A stretch of 64,000 bases of DNA from Aphidius gifuensis (lineage: Eukaryota > Arthropoda > Insecta > Hymenoptera > Braconidae), in assembly GCF_014905175.1 (NCBI RefSeq), contig NC_057790.1:868001-932000 (forward strand), given 5' to 3'. Shown piece by piece: positions 37,121 through 49,589 of the stretch. The notes beneath the pieces are model-generated. The model was not told the origin of the DNA. It ran no database searches and saw only the letters and a program-made list of their open reading frames with translations. The position numbers were made by a program, and so were the translations under genes. Position 1 is the stretch's first letter; each line of letters begins with the position of its first letter.

Positions 37121-38896
37121 ATGAAACTACGTAAGTGTAATTACATTTTAAATTTTTAAAAACTCACAATATAACAAACGAATTCATAAAATTAAAATTG
37201 AATAATTCTTTTTAGTAATTACATCACTTGTCATTTTTGCGCTATGTTGCGGATTGCCTGGCTGCATCAATGCAAGAAACTTGGATAACGATAATAAGAC
37301 ATTGGAAGAAGTGAGTTTGATAAATTTAATTATCTTACTAAATTGTTCATAACACACTATTTTTTTCACAATTTAAATATTATTATTTTAGCGTAAAGAC
37401 AAGGAGTGCCATCCAATTGAATCATGTAAGTCACATAAAACAATTAAATTTTGATAATTACAATTATCTTTATAAATATATATCTTTCAAATAAAAAAAA
37501 AAAATTATTTCTCTATTTTAGATGTGCAACAAAGTTATTTGTTATTCGTTGGATTTCAGAATATTTCTATGTACAAATGTTCAAAAGGCTATACTACATT
37601 CTCGAACATAAAAATTCATGATATCTCAAATTTTTCTGAAAAATATAATCACAATTATGATTTTACTTATAACTGTGCGAATAACAACATGTATATTTTA
37701 AAAGCAAAAGAAACAAGAGGTAAGATTTTTCAATTAAAAATACTTTTTTATTTTACAATTTATTTATTGTAAATATTTTTTAGAAGCCGAACGAGTGCTT
37801 GAAGTGTTACACTATAATGAAAACCATGAATTTGAAAGAGTCAATGAAGTTCCAAACATGTTTGATAGAGCAATATCAATTTCATCTGACTGGAGAACAG
37901 GCAATATATATTGGCTTTCGATAATTGACGGATTATATTCTTCAATAAAAGTTACAGATAAATCATTCAACAAATCAGAATATGTTATTCATCCTACAAA
38001 ACATTTAATTCATAAAATTCAAGTTTATCCAAAGCGAAAGTGAGTAAAAAATTAAATAAATAAATACAAATTAATGGATCAATAGTTATTTGAAAAATTG
38101 ATTAATTATCGATTTTATTTATTCAAAAAAAAAATAACAAAAATTTAAATATTTTCATGACGTTTTGTTTATTTTTTTTTAGAGAAATATTTTTTTCAAA
38201 TAGTTCTCATCTTTTTTACACTTCTACTTCACCTAATAGTACAGCAAAATTACTATTTTCATCATCAGCTCAACTTGACTGGGTGGAAGATTTTGCCATT
38301 GATTATGCAACTGATAAATTGTGCTGGGTTGTTGATGAATTTGGTGATTCTTTATTGAGTAAGTGTCTATTATTATTTATATTAATTAGAAAATATTGAA
38401 AAAAATATTTTTAATTATTTAGATTGTATTGGTATTGGCTCGAGTGAACGACCATTGAAAGCACGAAACATTGTTGAAGTTAAAAAAATAAAAGGATATA
38501 TGAAGAGTTTTGCAGCTTTTGATTATACATTTTATTGGACCAGGTTCAAGAATGAACATGAGTAAATTATTATTTATTATTTTTTATTTAATACACTCTA
38601 AAATGTACTATTTTATTTTGAATATTATTTTATTTTTTCGCAGGCTAAACCTGTATGAACAAGTAGGAAATAGAAGTCATATTGATTCATTTTCTATACC
38701 AGCTAGAAATAGATTGTATCTTCTCCCTTCAAATTGTCCATGTGTGTATTACAAATTTATTTATTTATTTATATATAGCATAAATTAACTGTTGAATTAT
38801 TGTAATGTATAATTTTATTTTTTATTTGAAGATAACAAAGAAGACGAGGAAGAATATGAAGAAGATTATGAAGAAGATTATGAAGACAGTAACTAA
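37121..38896 (+). CDS. secreted YWTD beta-propeller protein, gene A (9 exons, 356 aa)
   Basis: Exons: 37121-37130, 37216-37310, 37392-37425, 37522-37719, 37784-38039, 38183-38358, 38423-38561, 38644-38741, 38832-38896. All introns are GT-AG and phases join (1,0,1,1,2,1,2,1), giving 356 codons plus TAA. The protein opens with a signal peptide (MKLLITSLVIFALCCG...CINA) and has no other membrane segment. The body resembles one LDL-receptor class B (YWTD) six-bladed propeller: LLFVGF, DFTYNC, SDWRTGNIYW, a YTSTSPNST blade, DYATDKLCW and DYTFYWT. It then ends in NCP and a tyrosine-rich acidic tail (EDEEEYEEDYEEDYEDSN). Several N-x-S/T sites are visible. No LDL-receptor class A repeats or EGF modules are present, so it is a stand-alone propeller. 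Ligand and function are unknown. It is convergent with gene B, and a secreted gland or hemolymph product is plausible. Confidence 0.85.
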
Positions 38897-39534
38897 AATT
38901 TGAATCCAAAAATATGCATAGTAATTTTTAAATTAACAGCAAAGCTACTTTACGAAATATTTAATAGAGAAGACTATAACTATGAAAATATTTATTGTAT
39001 TATTATTAACACATTAATAATATTTTAAAATTAAAAAATAAAAAATATAAATAATACAGCAGCAAGTTATCTTAATCAAAAAAATATTTTTATATTTTTA
39101 TATCTAAAACATATTTTTATTTTTTGTTTCTTTTTTTAAAAATTATTCGATCCAACAAATATTTATGCGATTATGTATACAATATTGATTTGATAAATAT
39201 AATATAAATTTAAACAATAAAATTTCTTTTAATTTTCAAATTGCAGTTAGTTTTACCAACGACTTTGTTTTTAACAAATATTTATTTTTATTTGTATCAG
39301 GTTTTTTGTTTTAGAAATGGTTAAATAAAATTATATTACAATTAAATTTATAATGGCATAATAACAATTTATTTATTAATGCAAATAACATCAATTTTTA
39401 AATTTTAGAATTTATTTTTTCAATAATTAGTTGATTGAAATTGTAAGTACTGTAATTTTTATGTTTAATTACTAGTTTATTACATTGTAGAACTTTTAAA
39501 ATAATATAGATAGGAATTTCGTACGATAACGAAA
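38897..39534. other. intergenic region between convergent genes A and B
   Basis: This contains the 3' UTRs of both genes. The sequence after gene A's stop (AACAGCAAAGCTACTTTACG onward) recurs at about 42808-42965, part of a relic copy. Confidence 0.7.
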
Positions 39535-41841
39535 TTAATTGTCATAAATAATCCCGGCATCTTTTCCTAAAATTTCTCTTTCTTCGCCTTCAACAACAGT
39601 TACAACTTTTATCGGATCTTCAACTTGTTCTAAACCATGTGCCACCTTCTTAAGTTTTTGGAGTGTTTTTAATTTCGACGTAGCAACTAACTCCATGTAG
39701 TCATTACCAGTGCCTAAAATAAAATTTAAAAATAAAGTTATGCATCATAATAATTTAACAATTAATATAAATAAAAAATTAAATTTATTAACACATACAT
39801 GGACAATTTAATAACATAAAGTTCAAAAAATTATCACGTTGATGTAAATCGGCAACTTCAACTACAGTTTTATTGCCATCCATAGAAAATAAAACATCAC
39901 TGAGAAAAAAAAAATAACAAAAATTATTAAAAGTTATATACATTTTTATATTAAATATATAAAAAAATTAAAAATAACTATACTTATGATGGCTGTTGTT
40001 GAAGCCGATCCAATAAAATTGATTACTGAAAGCTATCAAATTCAACACGAAAGAGTGGCTCGTTTTTTTGAAGTCAACAATGTCTTTTACATTCAATGGT
40101 CGAGAAGAAGAAAAAAGTTCAATACAGCCTAGATAAATTAATTAAAAAATAACAATATAATTATTTTTTTGGTTTTTTTTTTTTATAAATAATAGATATA
40201 CTCACGTATTATTGAAGTACCAGAAACGATAGAATTTCTCCAGCACAATTGATCAGTTTCATGATCAATGACTAAATCATCTCGGTTTCTTATGCTCATC
40301 GGTGAGCTAAATAGTAAATTTGCAGTACTATTGGGTGAGGTAGAAGTGTAATATATTTGAGTTTCACTCACGAAGAATATTTCACTACAAATAAAATACA
40401 GAAAATGCATTAATAAAATAAATAAAATTATATATTATATTCGATAAAATTTTTTAATTACTGTTGAGTATAAATTTGTGGTTTTATTTTTAATTACCTT
40501 TTTTCTCCATAAACTCTTAATTTAATAATTTCTTTGTCCAAACTATCAATAACATATTCTGGTTCATTGAATGATTTATCCGTAACTTTTATTGAATGAT
40601 GTATTCCACCATGACGAGTAGCCCAATAGATATTACCTGTTACCCAGTCTGATTGAATGTAATATGCATCGAAAAACATATCCGGAATTTGTTTCTTCAA
40701 TACTAATACTCCATTAGTTTTATTATAATCAAATACATTGAGCACTTTTTTGTAAGCTAAAAAAAATATTAAAAATAAATAATTATTTTTTTGCATTAGA
40801 GTAGAAATGAAAATATTTTAAGTGTTTTTAATTAAATTTAAAAAAAAACTTTACGTTTGTTCGTTGTTTTTAAAATATACGCAGTATTTTCAACACAATT
40901 ATAAGTAAAATCGCCATTCATATTATAATCTTTATAAATATTTGTAGAATCTTGAATTTCAATGTCTGAGAATGTATAATTTCCTGATGAACCTACAAGT
41001 CTAGAAACATTCTCCGAATCAACAAATAAGAAAGTTGATGATAGTTCATCTAAAACAGAAAAAATTCAATAAAAATAAAATTAATTAAACAATATTATTA
41101 AGTAAAAAAAAAATATATATAATGTAAAAGAAAAAAAAAGGAAAGTCTTTTAGAATTATTTTGAATAATTGCTCTGAAATATGAGCATTGTGCAGTAGCT
41201 GTGATAATAAATTTAAATTTAAAAAAGTAATATTTTAAGTGACTTACTTGGATCAATCGTTCGGCAATTTAGTTTATCTTCCATCTAAAATAATAATAAA
41301 TTATCTTTTAATTTTATTAACATAATTAAATGTATATTTTAATTTTAATTTATTTATTTATTTCTCTCAAATGCTTTACAGTATAATATTAAATAAAAAT
41401 AAACTAATACATCATTGTAAATCAATACATCAAAATTATTATACATTGTAAATAATTTAAGAGAAAAAAGTTTGTTCACAACATTTGTGCCACGTTTTCT
41501 TTTGAAATATAATTTACATAATTTTTTTTTAAATAAAATTATAAAATTTACGTTTAACAAAATAAACAAACTCACCATAAGTGGCATACCAATCAAGCCA
41601 TAGGATTTTCCAGGCATTCCAGAACATACCGCAAAAACACCAAGTGATACAATAATTACTGAAATATTATTTAAAAATAAGCAATAAATATAAATAAATT
41701 TTCAAACATTATTTACAATATATTTAATTGACGAAAAAAAATAAAAAAATTGCAATAAATTCGTGTGTTATATGCGTTGTAAATTAATTTGTGAAAATTA
41801 AAATGATTAATATTTGAATACTTAAACTTACGTAATTTCAT
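39535..41841 (-). CDS. secreted YWTD beta-propeller protein, gene B (9 exons, 395 aa)
   Basis: Minus-strand exons: 41841-41832, 41658-41576, 41284-41248, 41049-40855, 40756-40498, 40384-40206, 40128-39984, 39899-39799, 39713-39535. Intron positions and phases equal those of genes A and C. The signal peptide is MKLLIIVSLGVFAVCSG. Blade motifs include STFLFVD, DFTYNC, SDWVTGNIYW, the YTSTSPNST segment, DHETDQLCW and NQFYWIGF. The propeller closes with NCP and then a distinct 60-residue tail ending GKDAGIIYDN, mostly charged and helical-looking, unlike A's acidic tail. The central SIKVTDKSFN..EYVI segment is strongly conserved with A, while surface loops differ. Secretion is inferred from the leader and the absence of membrane segments. 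Ligand unknown. Confidence 0.85.
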
Positions 41842-42389
41842 TTTAAAGTAATTGAATAATGTTCAAGCGATGACTTATAAAAGACCAATTTTTAAAAGTA
41901 AATTCAGAAAAATAATTTGAGTCTAAATCAATCAGTGGTCAAATAACTAATGATTTTTTTTTTCTACACAATGCCACTATATATATAATTTCTTTATCAA
42001 GTTTTTGATAAATCACCTGCGTCAGTGAACATCACATGATTTTTTAAAACTTATATATAAAAAAAAAATAACGATAAATATTTTTGGAAAAGAGGTCAAC
42101 CGAAACAAACACCGATAATAATAGTCAAAATTATAATTTAAAAAAAAAAAAACCAATGTAGGTGTTGATAGTCACACACACACTGTGATAATTGTTAATG
42201 ATTAGCTGCGTCAGTAGACATCACATGATTTTTTAAACTTATTTATAAAAATAAAAAAATGATAATCACTCTTGGGCTAAACGATAAGAGCTAAAAAAAA
42301 ATATCTAGAAATAATGTTGTGTTAAACTAATGACTTTCTTGTATTTGACCATTTTATTAATAATGTTTTTCTAGGAATTTTTTATTTAG
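41842..42389 (-). promoter_or_regulatory. gene B upstream region with a ~190-bp tandem duplication
   Basis: TATATATATA at about 41978-41988 is a candidate TATA box for gene B on the minus strand. GCGTCAGTGAACATCACATG near 42019 recurs with two changes (GCGTCAGTAGACATCACATG) near 42209, and TTTTTTAAA.CTTAT follows both. The duplicated segment includes an AAGAGGTCAACCGAAACAAA stretch resembling the one at about 21970. Confidence 0.45.
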
Positions 42390-43320
42390 GTTAATAAACA
42401 CGTCAGTGATTATTAACAAAATAATAAAACTACGCACATAGAATTGTAATAATAATTATTAAAAATTTTTTTTTTTATTTTTTTTATCAAAAAAAGACAA
42501 AAAAAATTATGAGACAATGATATTTTTTATGTAACTTTTATTTAATAATAATTATTGTGAATATTTTTTTAAATTTTAATGAATTATAAAAAAATGAAAA
42601 CGATCCTTTTCATTTAAATACTTTTAATGGAATTCTAGATTTTATATTTATTAATTTAAAAGTACAGCTTACGCAATTGTATTTCAAATTAATGAAATTT
42701 TTTATTTGAAGATAACAAAAAAAAAGAGGAAAATTATGAAGAAGAATATGAAGATTATGAAGACAATAACTAAAGTTTGAATCCAAAAATATGGAGGTTA
42801 ATTTTTAAATTAACAGCAAAGCTACTTTACGAAATATTTAATAGAGAAGACTATAACTATGAAAATATTTATTGTATTATTATTAACACATTAATAATAT
42901 TTTAAAATTAAAAAATAAAAAATATAAATAATACAGCAGCAAGTTATCTTAATCAAAAAAATATATTTGATCCAATTGAAAGATTTAGCTACTGAAAAAT
43001 AATACTATCATGATACAATAAATTTTATTTAACCACCCCCACAAAAATAAAAATAATATTTAAATAAAAAGTCGGTATTATCATGTGCGATAAACAACAA
43101 CAGTACAAGACATCCCTTGATACTTTTTTTCTTATCTTCAACGTTTCTCACAATCCACTGACCTTACTGCCATAAAAAAAAATATCAAATCCATATCGTT
43201 ATTTTTTTTGTTTCTTTTTTTTTTAAATTAATTGATCCAACAAATATGTATGATTATGTATTTAATATTGATTTGATAAATATATCATTTACTTGAACAA
43301 TAAAATTCAGTTTAATTTTC
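42390..43320. pseudogene. chimeric relic: first exon/intron of one lost paralog fused to the last exon/3' UTR of another
   Basis: From 42390 to about 42705 the sequence matches, on the minus strand, intron 1 and exon 1 of gene C (ACGTCAGTGATTA..AACAAAA, CTACGC.CATA, then CTTACGCAATT). The start codon is spoiled (ATAC in place of ATG). From about 42700 it matches gene A's last exon on the plus strand: acceptor, then an intact frame 42712-42773 ending GAAGACAATAACTAA, followed by A's 3' UTR to about 42965 and again at 43190-43320. The two relics point away from each other at the junction, implying a rearrangement breakpoint near 42700. Confidence 0.7.
42712..42773 (+). pseudogene. orphan last exon of an A-like propeller gene (acidic Tyr tail)
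   Basis: The acceptor TTTATTTGAAG and the reading frame are preserved. The tail is encoded as acidic E/Y/D repeats (EENYEEEYEDYEDNN) with a different repeat number from gene A. No upstream exons are present. Confidence 0.7.
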
Positions 43321-43774
43321 ATATTTTACATGTTTATATTTTTATAAAACCTGAAAATATAATTTTAATTCAATTACAAACTTTACAATATTTTCTCATC
43401 CATTAATCATAAAATTATACCTAAATTTATTTATCATATTTTTCACCAGCTAAATTCCTTTGATAATATAAAATTTTACTTTGATTAAAATAACGGTGTA
43501 GCATAAAATTCATATTCATGTTTTAATATTTTTTTACAAATTTAAAAAATAAGTTGAAAAAAAAATATAAATATATAAATAATAATAAAATAAATATTTC
43601 CATATTTTCAAGTTTTAAATATATAAATTATAGTGGGATTGACTAACAAATGTATATTTATTTTTGTGTATTTTAAATTTTTGATTTTTTTTTTTACAAT
43701 CAGCTAATTGAAATCGCAAGTACTGTAATTTAGTTTGAATAATTAAATTATCATTTGATTGAAATTCCATTATG

Positions 43775-46131
43775 TCATCCTTCAAAAATGGTACGTTCTT
43801 TTGAAACATGTGTATGCATTAACGACATACCCATAGAAGAGGCAACTTCATCACGAGTGCCTAAAAGAAAAATTAAAAATCAAAATTATACATCATAATA
43901 ATTTGACAATTAATAAAATTAAATTAAATGAATAAATAAATTCATAATACATACAAGGACAATTTAAAAAGATGAACTCGTAATGAAGTTGAGAATGTAA
44001 TTCAGTTACTTCAACCGGATTTTCATTGGCGGCCTGATAAAACAGAATTCGCCTGCGAAAAAAAAAAGTAACAAAATTATTTAAAATTAAAGATAATATA
44101 TTTTTGGATTAAATAAAAAGTTTAAAAAGACTTACTTTTTATTTTCCAAATTTTTCCCAATCCAATAAAATTCATTACTAAAAACTACCAATTCTCTCGT
44201 CACGAAAGAATTAATATTTTCATCTCTTGAACGTTTCGTAACAATGTCTTTCACATCCAATGGTGGTGCTGACCAAGCAATGTCAATACAACCTTAATAA
44301 TTAAAAAATAACAATATAATTTTTATTTTTTATTTAGATTAATTTATATACATAATATATACTTACGTAATAATGTAGTCTTATCAGTTCCTGAAGAAGA
44401 AGTCCAGCACAATTCTTCAAGTTCATAATCAATGGCTAATTGTTCTGGGTTTATTTCGTCTTTCGGTGACTCAAATACTAAATTTACAGTACTACCAGGA
44501 GAACAGTAAGTCCAATAAATATCATCATTGCTTATAAAAAATATTTGACTGAAAATAAAATAAATAAATGCATGAATAAATTACTAAATTACTATGATGA
44601 AAAAAAAATACTCAATAAAATTTTACAAATTACTGGTGATTAACTTGTGATTTAATTTTTAATTACCTTCCTTCTTCTTTTGGATAAATTTTCACTTCAT
44701 AAATGAAATGCTCGAAATTTTCAATAACATAGTCTGTTTTTTCGAATGATGTATCCGTAACTTTTATTGAATATTGATCTCTATCATTACAAGTAACCCA
44801 ATAGATTTTGTTTGTTATCCAGTCTAATTGAATTGATTGTCCACCATCAAAGATATTTGGAACTTGTTTCGTTAATATTAATTCTCCATTATTTTTATTA
44901 TAATCAAACACATTAAGCACTGCGCTTGAATCTAGAAAAATATTTAAAATAAAAAATAATTTTGTATTGCAGTAAAATTAAAAATATTAAAAGTTTTTTT
45001 TTAATTAAGATTTCAAAGATTTTACCATGGTGGATTCTTTTTAAAATATACAGAGTATTATGAGCACAATTATAAGTAAAATCGAAAATATGATTATGAT
45101 GTTCATAATTATCGACGATTGATTTTGTAATTGTAATGTCTGACAAAGTATAATTTCCTGTTGAATTTACAAGTCTAGAAACCTTTTGAAAATTTCGAAA
45201 TAAGAAAGACGATGATAGCTTTTCTAAAACAGAAAACAAAGTTATTCATTAGAATAAAAATATTATATTATTAAGTTAAATCATGTATGATATAATATAT
45301 CAAAAAAATAAGTCTTAATAATTAATTTTTCATTTATAATAATTCCATAATAAAATGATTAATTTTTTTTTTTTCATAAATTCGAAAAGATTGTTATTTT
45401 AAAAATCAAAATGAATTTTTTTTTTTTTAAATATTAAAAAAAAATAAAATCAAACCTTCAGGTTGTATAGATGAATTACGCAATTTTTTTTTATTAATAA
45501 ATTTATTATAAAATGTAATATTTTGTGTGACTTACTTGGATCAATCGTTCTGCACTTTGTTTTTTCTCGAATCCAATCCTGATAATAAATTAAGTTTTAA
45601 TTTTATTCAAATTTGTATACATATTTTGTTTGTTCATTTATTTATTTTTACCAAATGCATACGTAAAAATTAAAGTTATTATACATCGTAAATATAAATA
45701 TAATTTTAACAAAATTAGATAATAAATTCTTTGAATTGTTTAAGATAGTGTAAAATAATTTAAAAATTAATATTTTTATCAAACTCACATCATGGTGTAC
45801 AGTAAGCCTTCTTAGCGGCGGGATTTGTGCATTAGCGGAATCAGGCAGTCCGAAATATACCGCAAAAAAGACAAATGATATTAGTACTGAAAAAATATTT
45901 AAAAAAAAAGGTAAACAAGCACGTCAGTGATTAACAAAACTACGCGCATAAAAGATTTTTTTTTTTTTTATCTAAAATGGACAAAAGAATATTTTTACAT
46001 AATAATATTTTTGAATAGAAGTGGATATTATGTATTTTGAATTTTAATTAGTTTTAAAAAATTTGAAAACTATTCTTTTCATTTTAATACTTTCTATGAA
46101 ATTTTGATTAAAAATACTTACGCAATTTCAT
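43775..46131 (-). CDS. secreted YWTD beta-propeller protein, gene C (9 exons, 378 aa)
   Basis: Minus-strand exons: 46131-46122, 45886-45789, 45578-45536, 45223-45026, 44931-44667, 44548-44367, 44292-44136, 44052-43955, 43860-43775. The exon plan is the same as in genes A and B. The signal peptide is MKLLLISFVFFAVYFGLPDSANA. Propeller motifs include SSSFLFRN, DFTYNC, LDWITNKIYW, NDDIYWTYCSPGST, DYELEELCW and NEFYWIG, closing at NCP. The C-terminal tail is short (about 27 residues) and differs from both A and B. Cysteines at DFTYNC, ELCW, the RCI segment and NCP are shared across the three proteins and may pair. Gene C retains the most canonical YWT in blade 4. The family role is unknown. Confidence 0.85.
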
Positions 46132-46224
46132 TTTAAATTAACGAAAAGCTCGACAAGTCAATGATTTTTAAAGTTGATCTTGAAGACCAGAGAGTCAGTT
46201 GTACTGAATATTCAAAAAAAATTA

Positions 46225-46261
46225 AACTGGATGTATCCTGGTTTTAGAGCTGCCTTTTATA
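46225..46261 (-). promoter_or_regulatory. TATA box and initiator-like element of propeller gene C
   Basis: On the minus strand, GGGTATAAAAGGCAGC (TATAAAA at 46261-46255) precedes CCAGTT (46230-46225) by about 30 nt, as in gene A. This gives a 5' UTR of about 95 nt. Confidence 0.7.
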
Positions 46262-49200
46262 CCCAAATTTTTCGAAAATAAATTGCTATTAGTTCCTGGT
46301 TATTAATATTGTTTTTCAATTTTGCATTTGGATGATAAGATAGTTGTTTATTGTCATGTTAACGATATGACAAATAATATCAAAAAACGTTTACGTATCC
46401 ACATAACTCAATAAATATTTTTATAGGATAAATTATTATCCTCAAAACAAACTAGTGCAAATTTTTTTCTTTTTTTTAATATGTATATTTGTGAAGAAAA
46501 AAAAATATTATTTCAATATAATAAATTCTACATCGACACTTTTTTGTACCAAGGTTATAATTTAATGATCATATTAAAATTAAAGAATGCAAGATAGCAT
46601 ATGATTTTATGAATTTATGCAAACATTCAGGTAATTAAATTTTATTTTCCTCAATAATTTTCCTGTGCACAAAATCAATACATTATTATTATTATTTTGC
46701 ATTTTTTTTTTTTATATTTAAATTTTTTTTCAGCAATTTAAAAATATGAAATTTATTTCAAATATAATCTCCACAAAATTCAGGATGCCTGCATGATTAA
46801 ATAAATTATTTTACACCTCAATTCTATAATTTTTATAAACATTTTATATAGATTACTACATTCTTTTTATCACTGTCAATAATTTTCCAAAACAATGTTT
46901 TTTTTTTTCATTTTAAATATGTAAAATTAGGTGAAAAAAAAATTATAATAAACATATCGTGAGGTGAGTTATCTGCGGTACAGAGGAAAGGATAAAATTC
47001 ACGTTAAAAAATAAAAAAAATTGTATATATCGAAGGTTTATTTATCGACATGACCAGATTGTACGCCCGTGTGGAACTCGGTTGCAGATTTTTCGATCCA
47101 GTATTTTTTTTTTTCTTACTCTTTTTCTTATTTTTTCCTGACTTACGTATCTTTTGTATTTTTAAATATTATTTTTATATAGGTATATATATTTTTTTTG
47201 CTTTTATATTCTTTGAATCTTCGTGATTCCAGCGGCCTTTCTGAAACAGTATTACAATCCTCCTGAATCTTGAAATACATATATTCCAGTACTCGGAAAA
47301 TGCTCGCATGAATTTATAAATGAAAAATAAATATATAAAATATTCTTGGCTATGAATTTTTACATTTTGATTATTTTCTGATGTTATATATTTATCAAGC
47401 TGATTTTATTTAATTTAAAATAACTGTAACGTCGTTTTATTTTATTTTGAATTATCAATTGTTACTGTTGTTTGATGCAATTGATTTATTCTAAAATTAC
47501 AAGGTTAGACAAAGTGTTTAAATATTATTTTTAATTTTTTTTTTTGTTGTAAAACAAACTGATAAATTAATTTTTCATCAATGCAATTTACAGAAAAATT
47601 TTCCTTTTAATTTAATTAATTTTCTTACAAAATTTCGATTTTAAAAATGATTTCCCCGCATTGTTTCGAAAGAAAAATATTCTAAAATATTAAAAAAATA
47701 AAATAACTAAATTAATTCAGCATCTTTTAATATAAATAAAAAAATTAAAACATCAGTTACATTTTGAACCAGAAAATAGAAAAACTTTACAATAATTTTT
47801 TAATTATATTTTAATAAATTTCTCCGTGAAAATTAAATTATAAAAAAATAATAAAAAGAAAAAGTTAGTAGCAAATTGATTTACAATAATAACAATAATA
47901 ATTGTTGGATAAAACTAGCTATATGATATTTAATTGTCGCGACTCTGCGAATAAAAAGAAAATTAAAAAAATAATTTTATATGAAAAATCAAAGACAATA
48001 AAAGTAAATAATTTACAAGTATATTGATTGTGTAATAAGAGCGTGGATAGACCGTCAACACACAAGACAACATATCACATGTATATATAAGTGTATGAAT
48101 ATCAAGCTTTGTGTATATTGGTTGATCATACTGGCAATTGTAACTGGATCGCGTATCGGATTACCTCGATGATAACGATCGATCACGACAATTCTGACTC
48201 GCCTTGATATTTCAATCGGCTCTTCAACTCAATCCTCTTATTTTACTTGTCAATAAATAACAGCAATATATATTTTATAATTTATTTTATACTTTTACAA
48301 TTATATATATCTAGTTTTATTTTATATACATCTAGAATTAGTACATTTATATTTTTTTTTATTGTTGTTTTACAGATTAATTTTTACGTTTGTTTTTTTT
48401 TTTATAAATTAATTTTTATCATTGTTTAAAGTTCTTTTTTTTATTGGTGAATTAAAAATAATGTAATTATTTTAGCTTATTTATTTTTAAATCTATTTTT
48501 AGACTTTTTTTATGGCGAAAAATTGAGATTTAAATGGAGAAATTTAACAAGGCAAACAAGCATCGAGTTAGGTAATTTTTTTTCTATAGAAAAAATTATA
48601 TTTTATGGAATTTTAATTAGCCAATATTTTCAGTTTTATTTACAGTATATTTGATAAAATTTTAGAGTAATTTCTTCGTTGCGTTTTGTCGTAGTAAAAA
48701 AGTATTTAAAAAATGAAAAAATTTCGAAAAAACGCGACGATGGAAATTATGTAAATTAATTATTTTCTGTTTAAATAAAATAACGACAATTAAATTAATA
48801 AAATTATTCAAAAAACAAAAAGCTATGTTTAAATATTTTTAGTATTAAATGAAGAATAATTATTATAATTTAAAGACAAATGATAAAAGAATAATAGTTT
48901 TGATTAAAATCTCGTTACGGTGAGACGACATGACAAGTTATTTCCGCAACACGTTTTATTGTATTACTATTAGGTTAATTTAATTAATAATAATAAATTA
49001 AAAAAATATAATAAATGACACTGTATCATCACGTATAATAATCCAAATATTTTTTAACATTAATCAAATTATTATAGAAAAATAAAAATCCAAGAAAAAA
49101 TAATTTATATTTTTATCTTTTTTAAAAATCAAATTTACATGGCTTTTGCCATGAATGTATAAAATTTATTTAAAAAAAGGATGATTTTCAACATCCGCAT

Positions 49201-49589
49201 GTTATTTAGCTTTTTTTTTTTTAATAAAAACAATTTTTTTTTCATAAAAAATACATGTTTACTCAATTATAAAATAATAATAGCAGAAAAAATAAAAAAT
49301 AAATAAATTTTTTGTACAAACACTTGTTTAAAAAATAATAAATAAAAAAAATATATTTATATATAAATTTAAAATAACAACAAATTGAATTGATAAATTT
49401 AAAAATTATTATTTCTGTTATTCTGTAAAATATATAAAATTTTATTCGAGTAATAAAATATCCCAAGTGAAAAATAACAAATATAAAAAAATAAAATAAA
49501 AAAAATCAATACATCATCGAAATGTTTCAATTTACCAAGTGATTCTCAATCAAAAATATTGAAACAAGTTTCTCATGTTTCTTTTATAT

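Noticed and set aside
37121..46131. Yellow/major royal jelly protein family
   Set aside because: The blade motifs are DW.TG.IYW and DY.TD.LCW as in LDL-receptor class B repeats, and intron phases and leader do not suggest MRJP.
37121..46131. Definite venom-protein label
   Set aside because: Secretion and expansion fit, but no expression evidence is available in the sequence.
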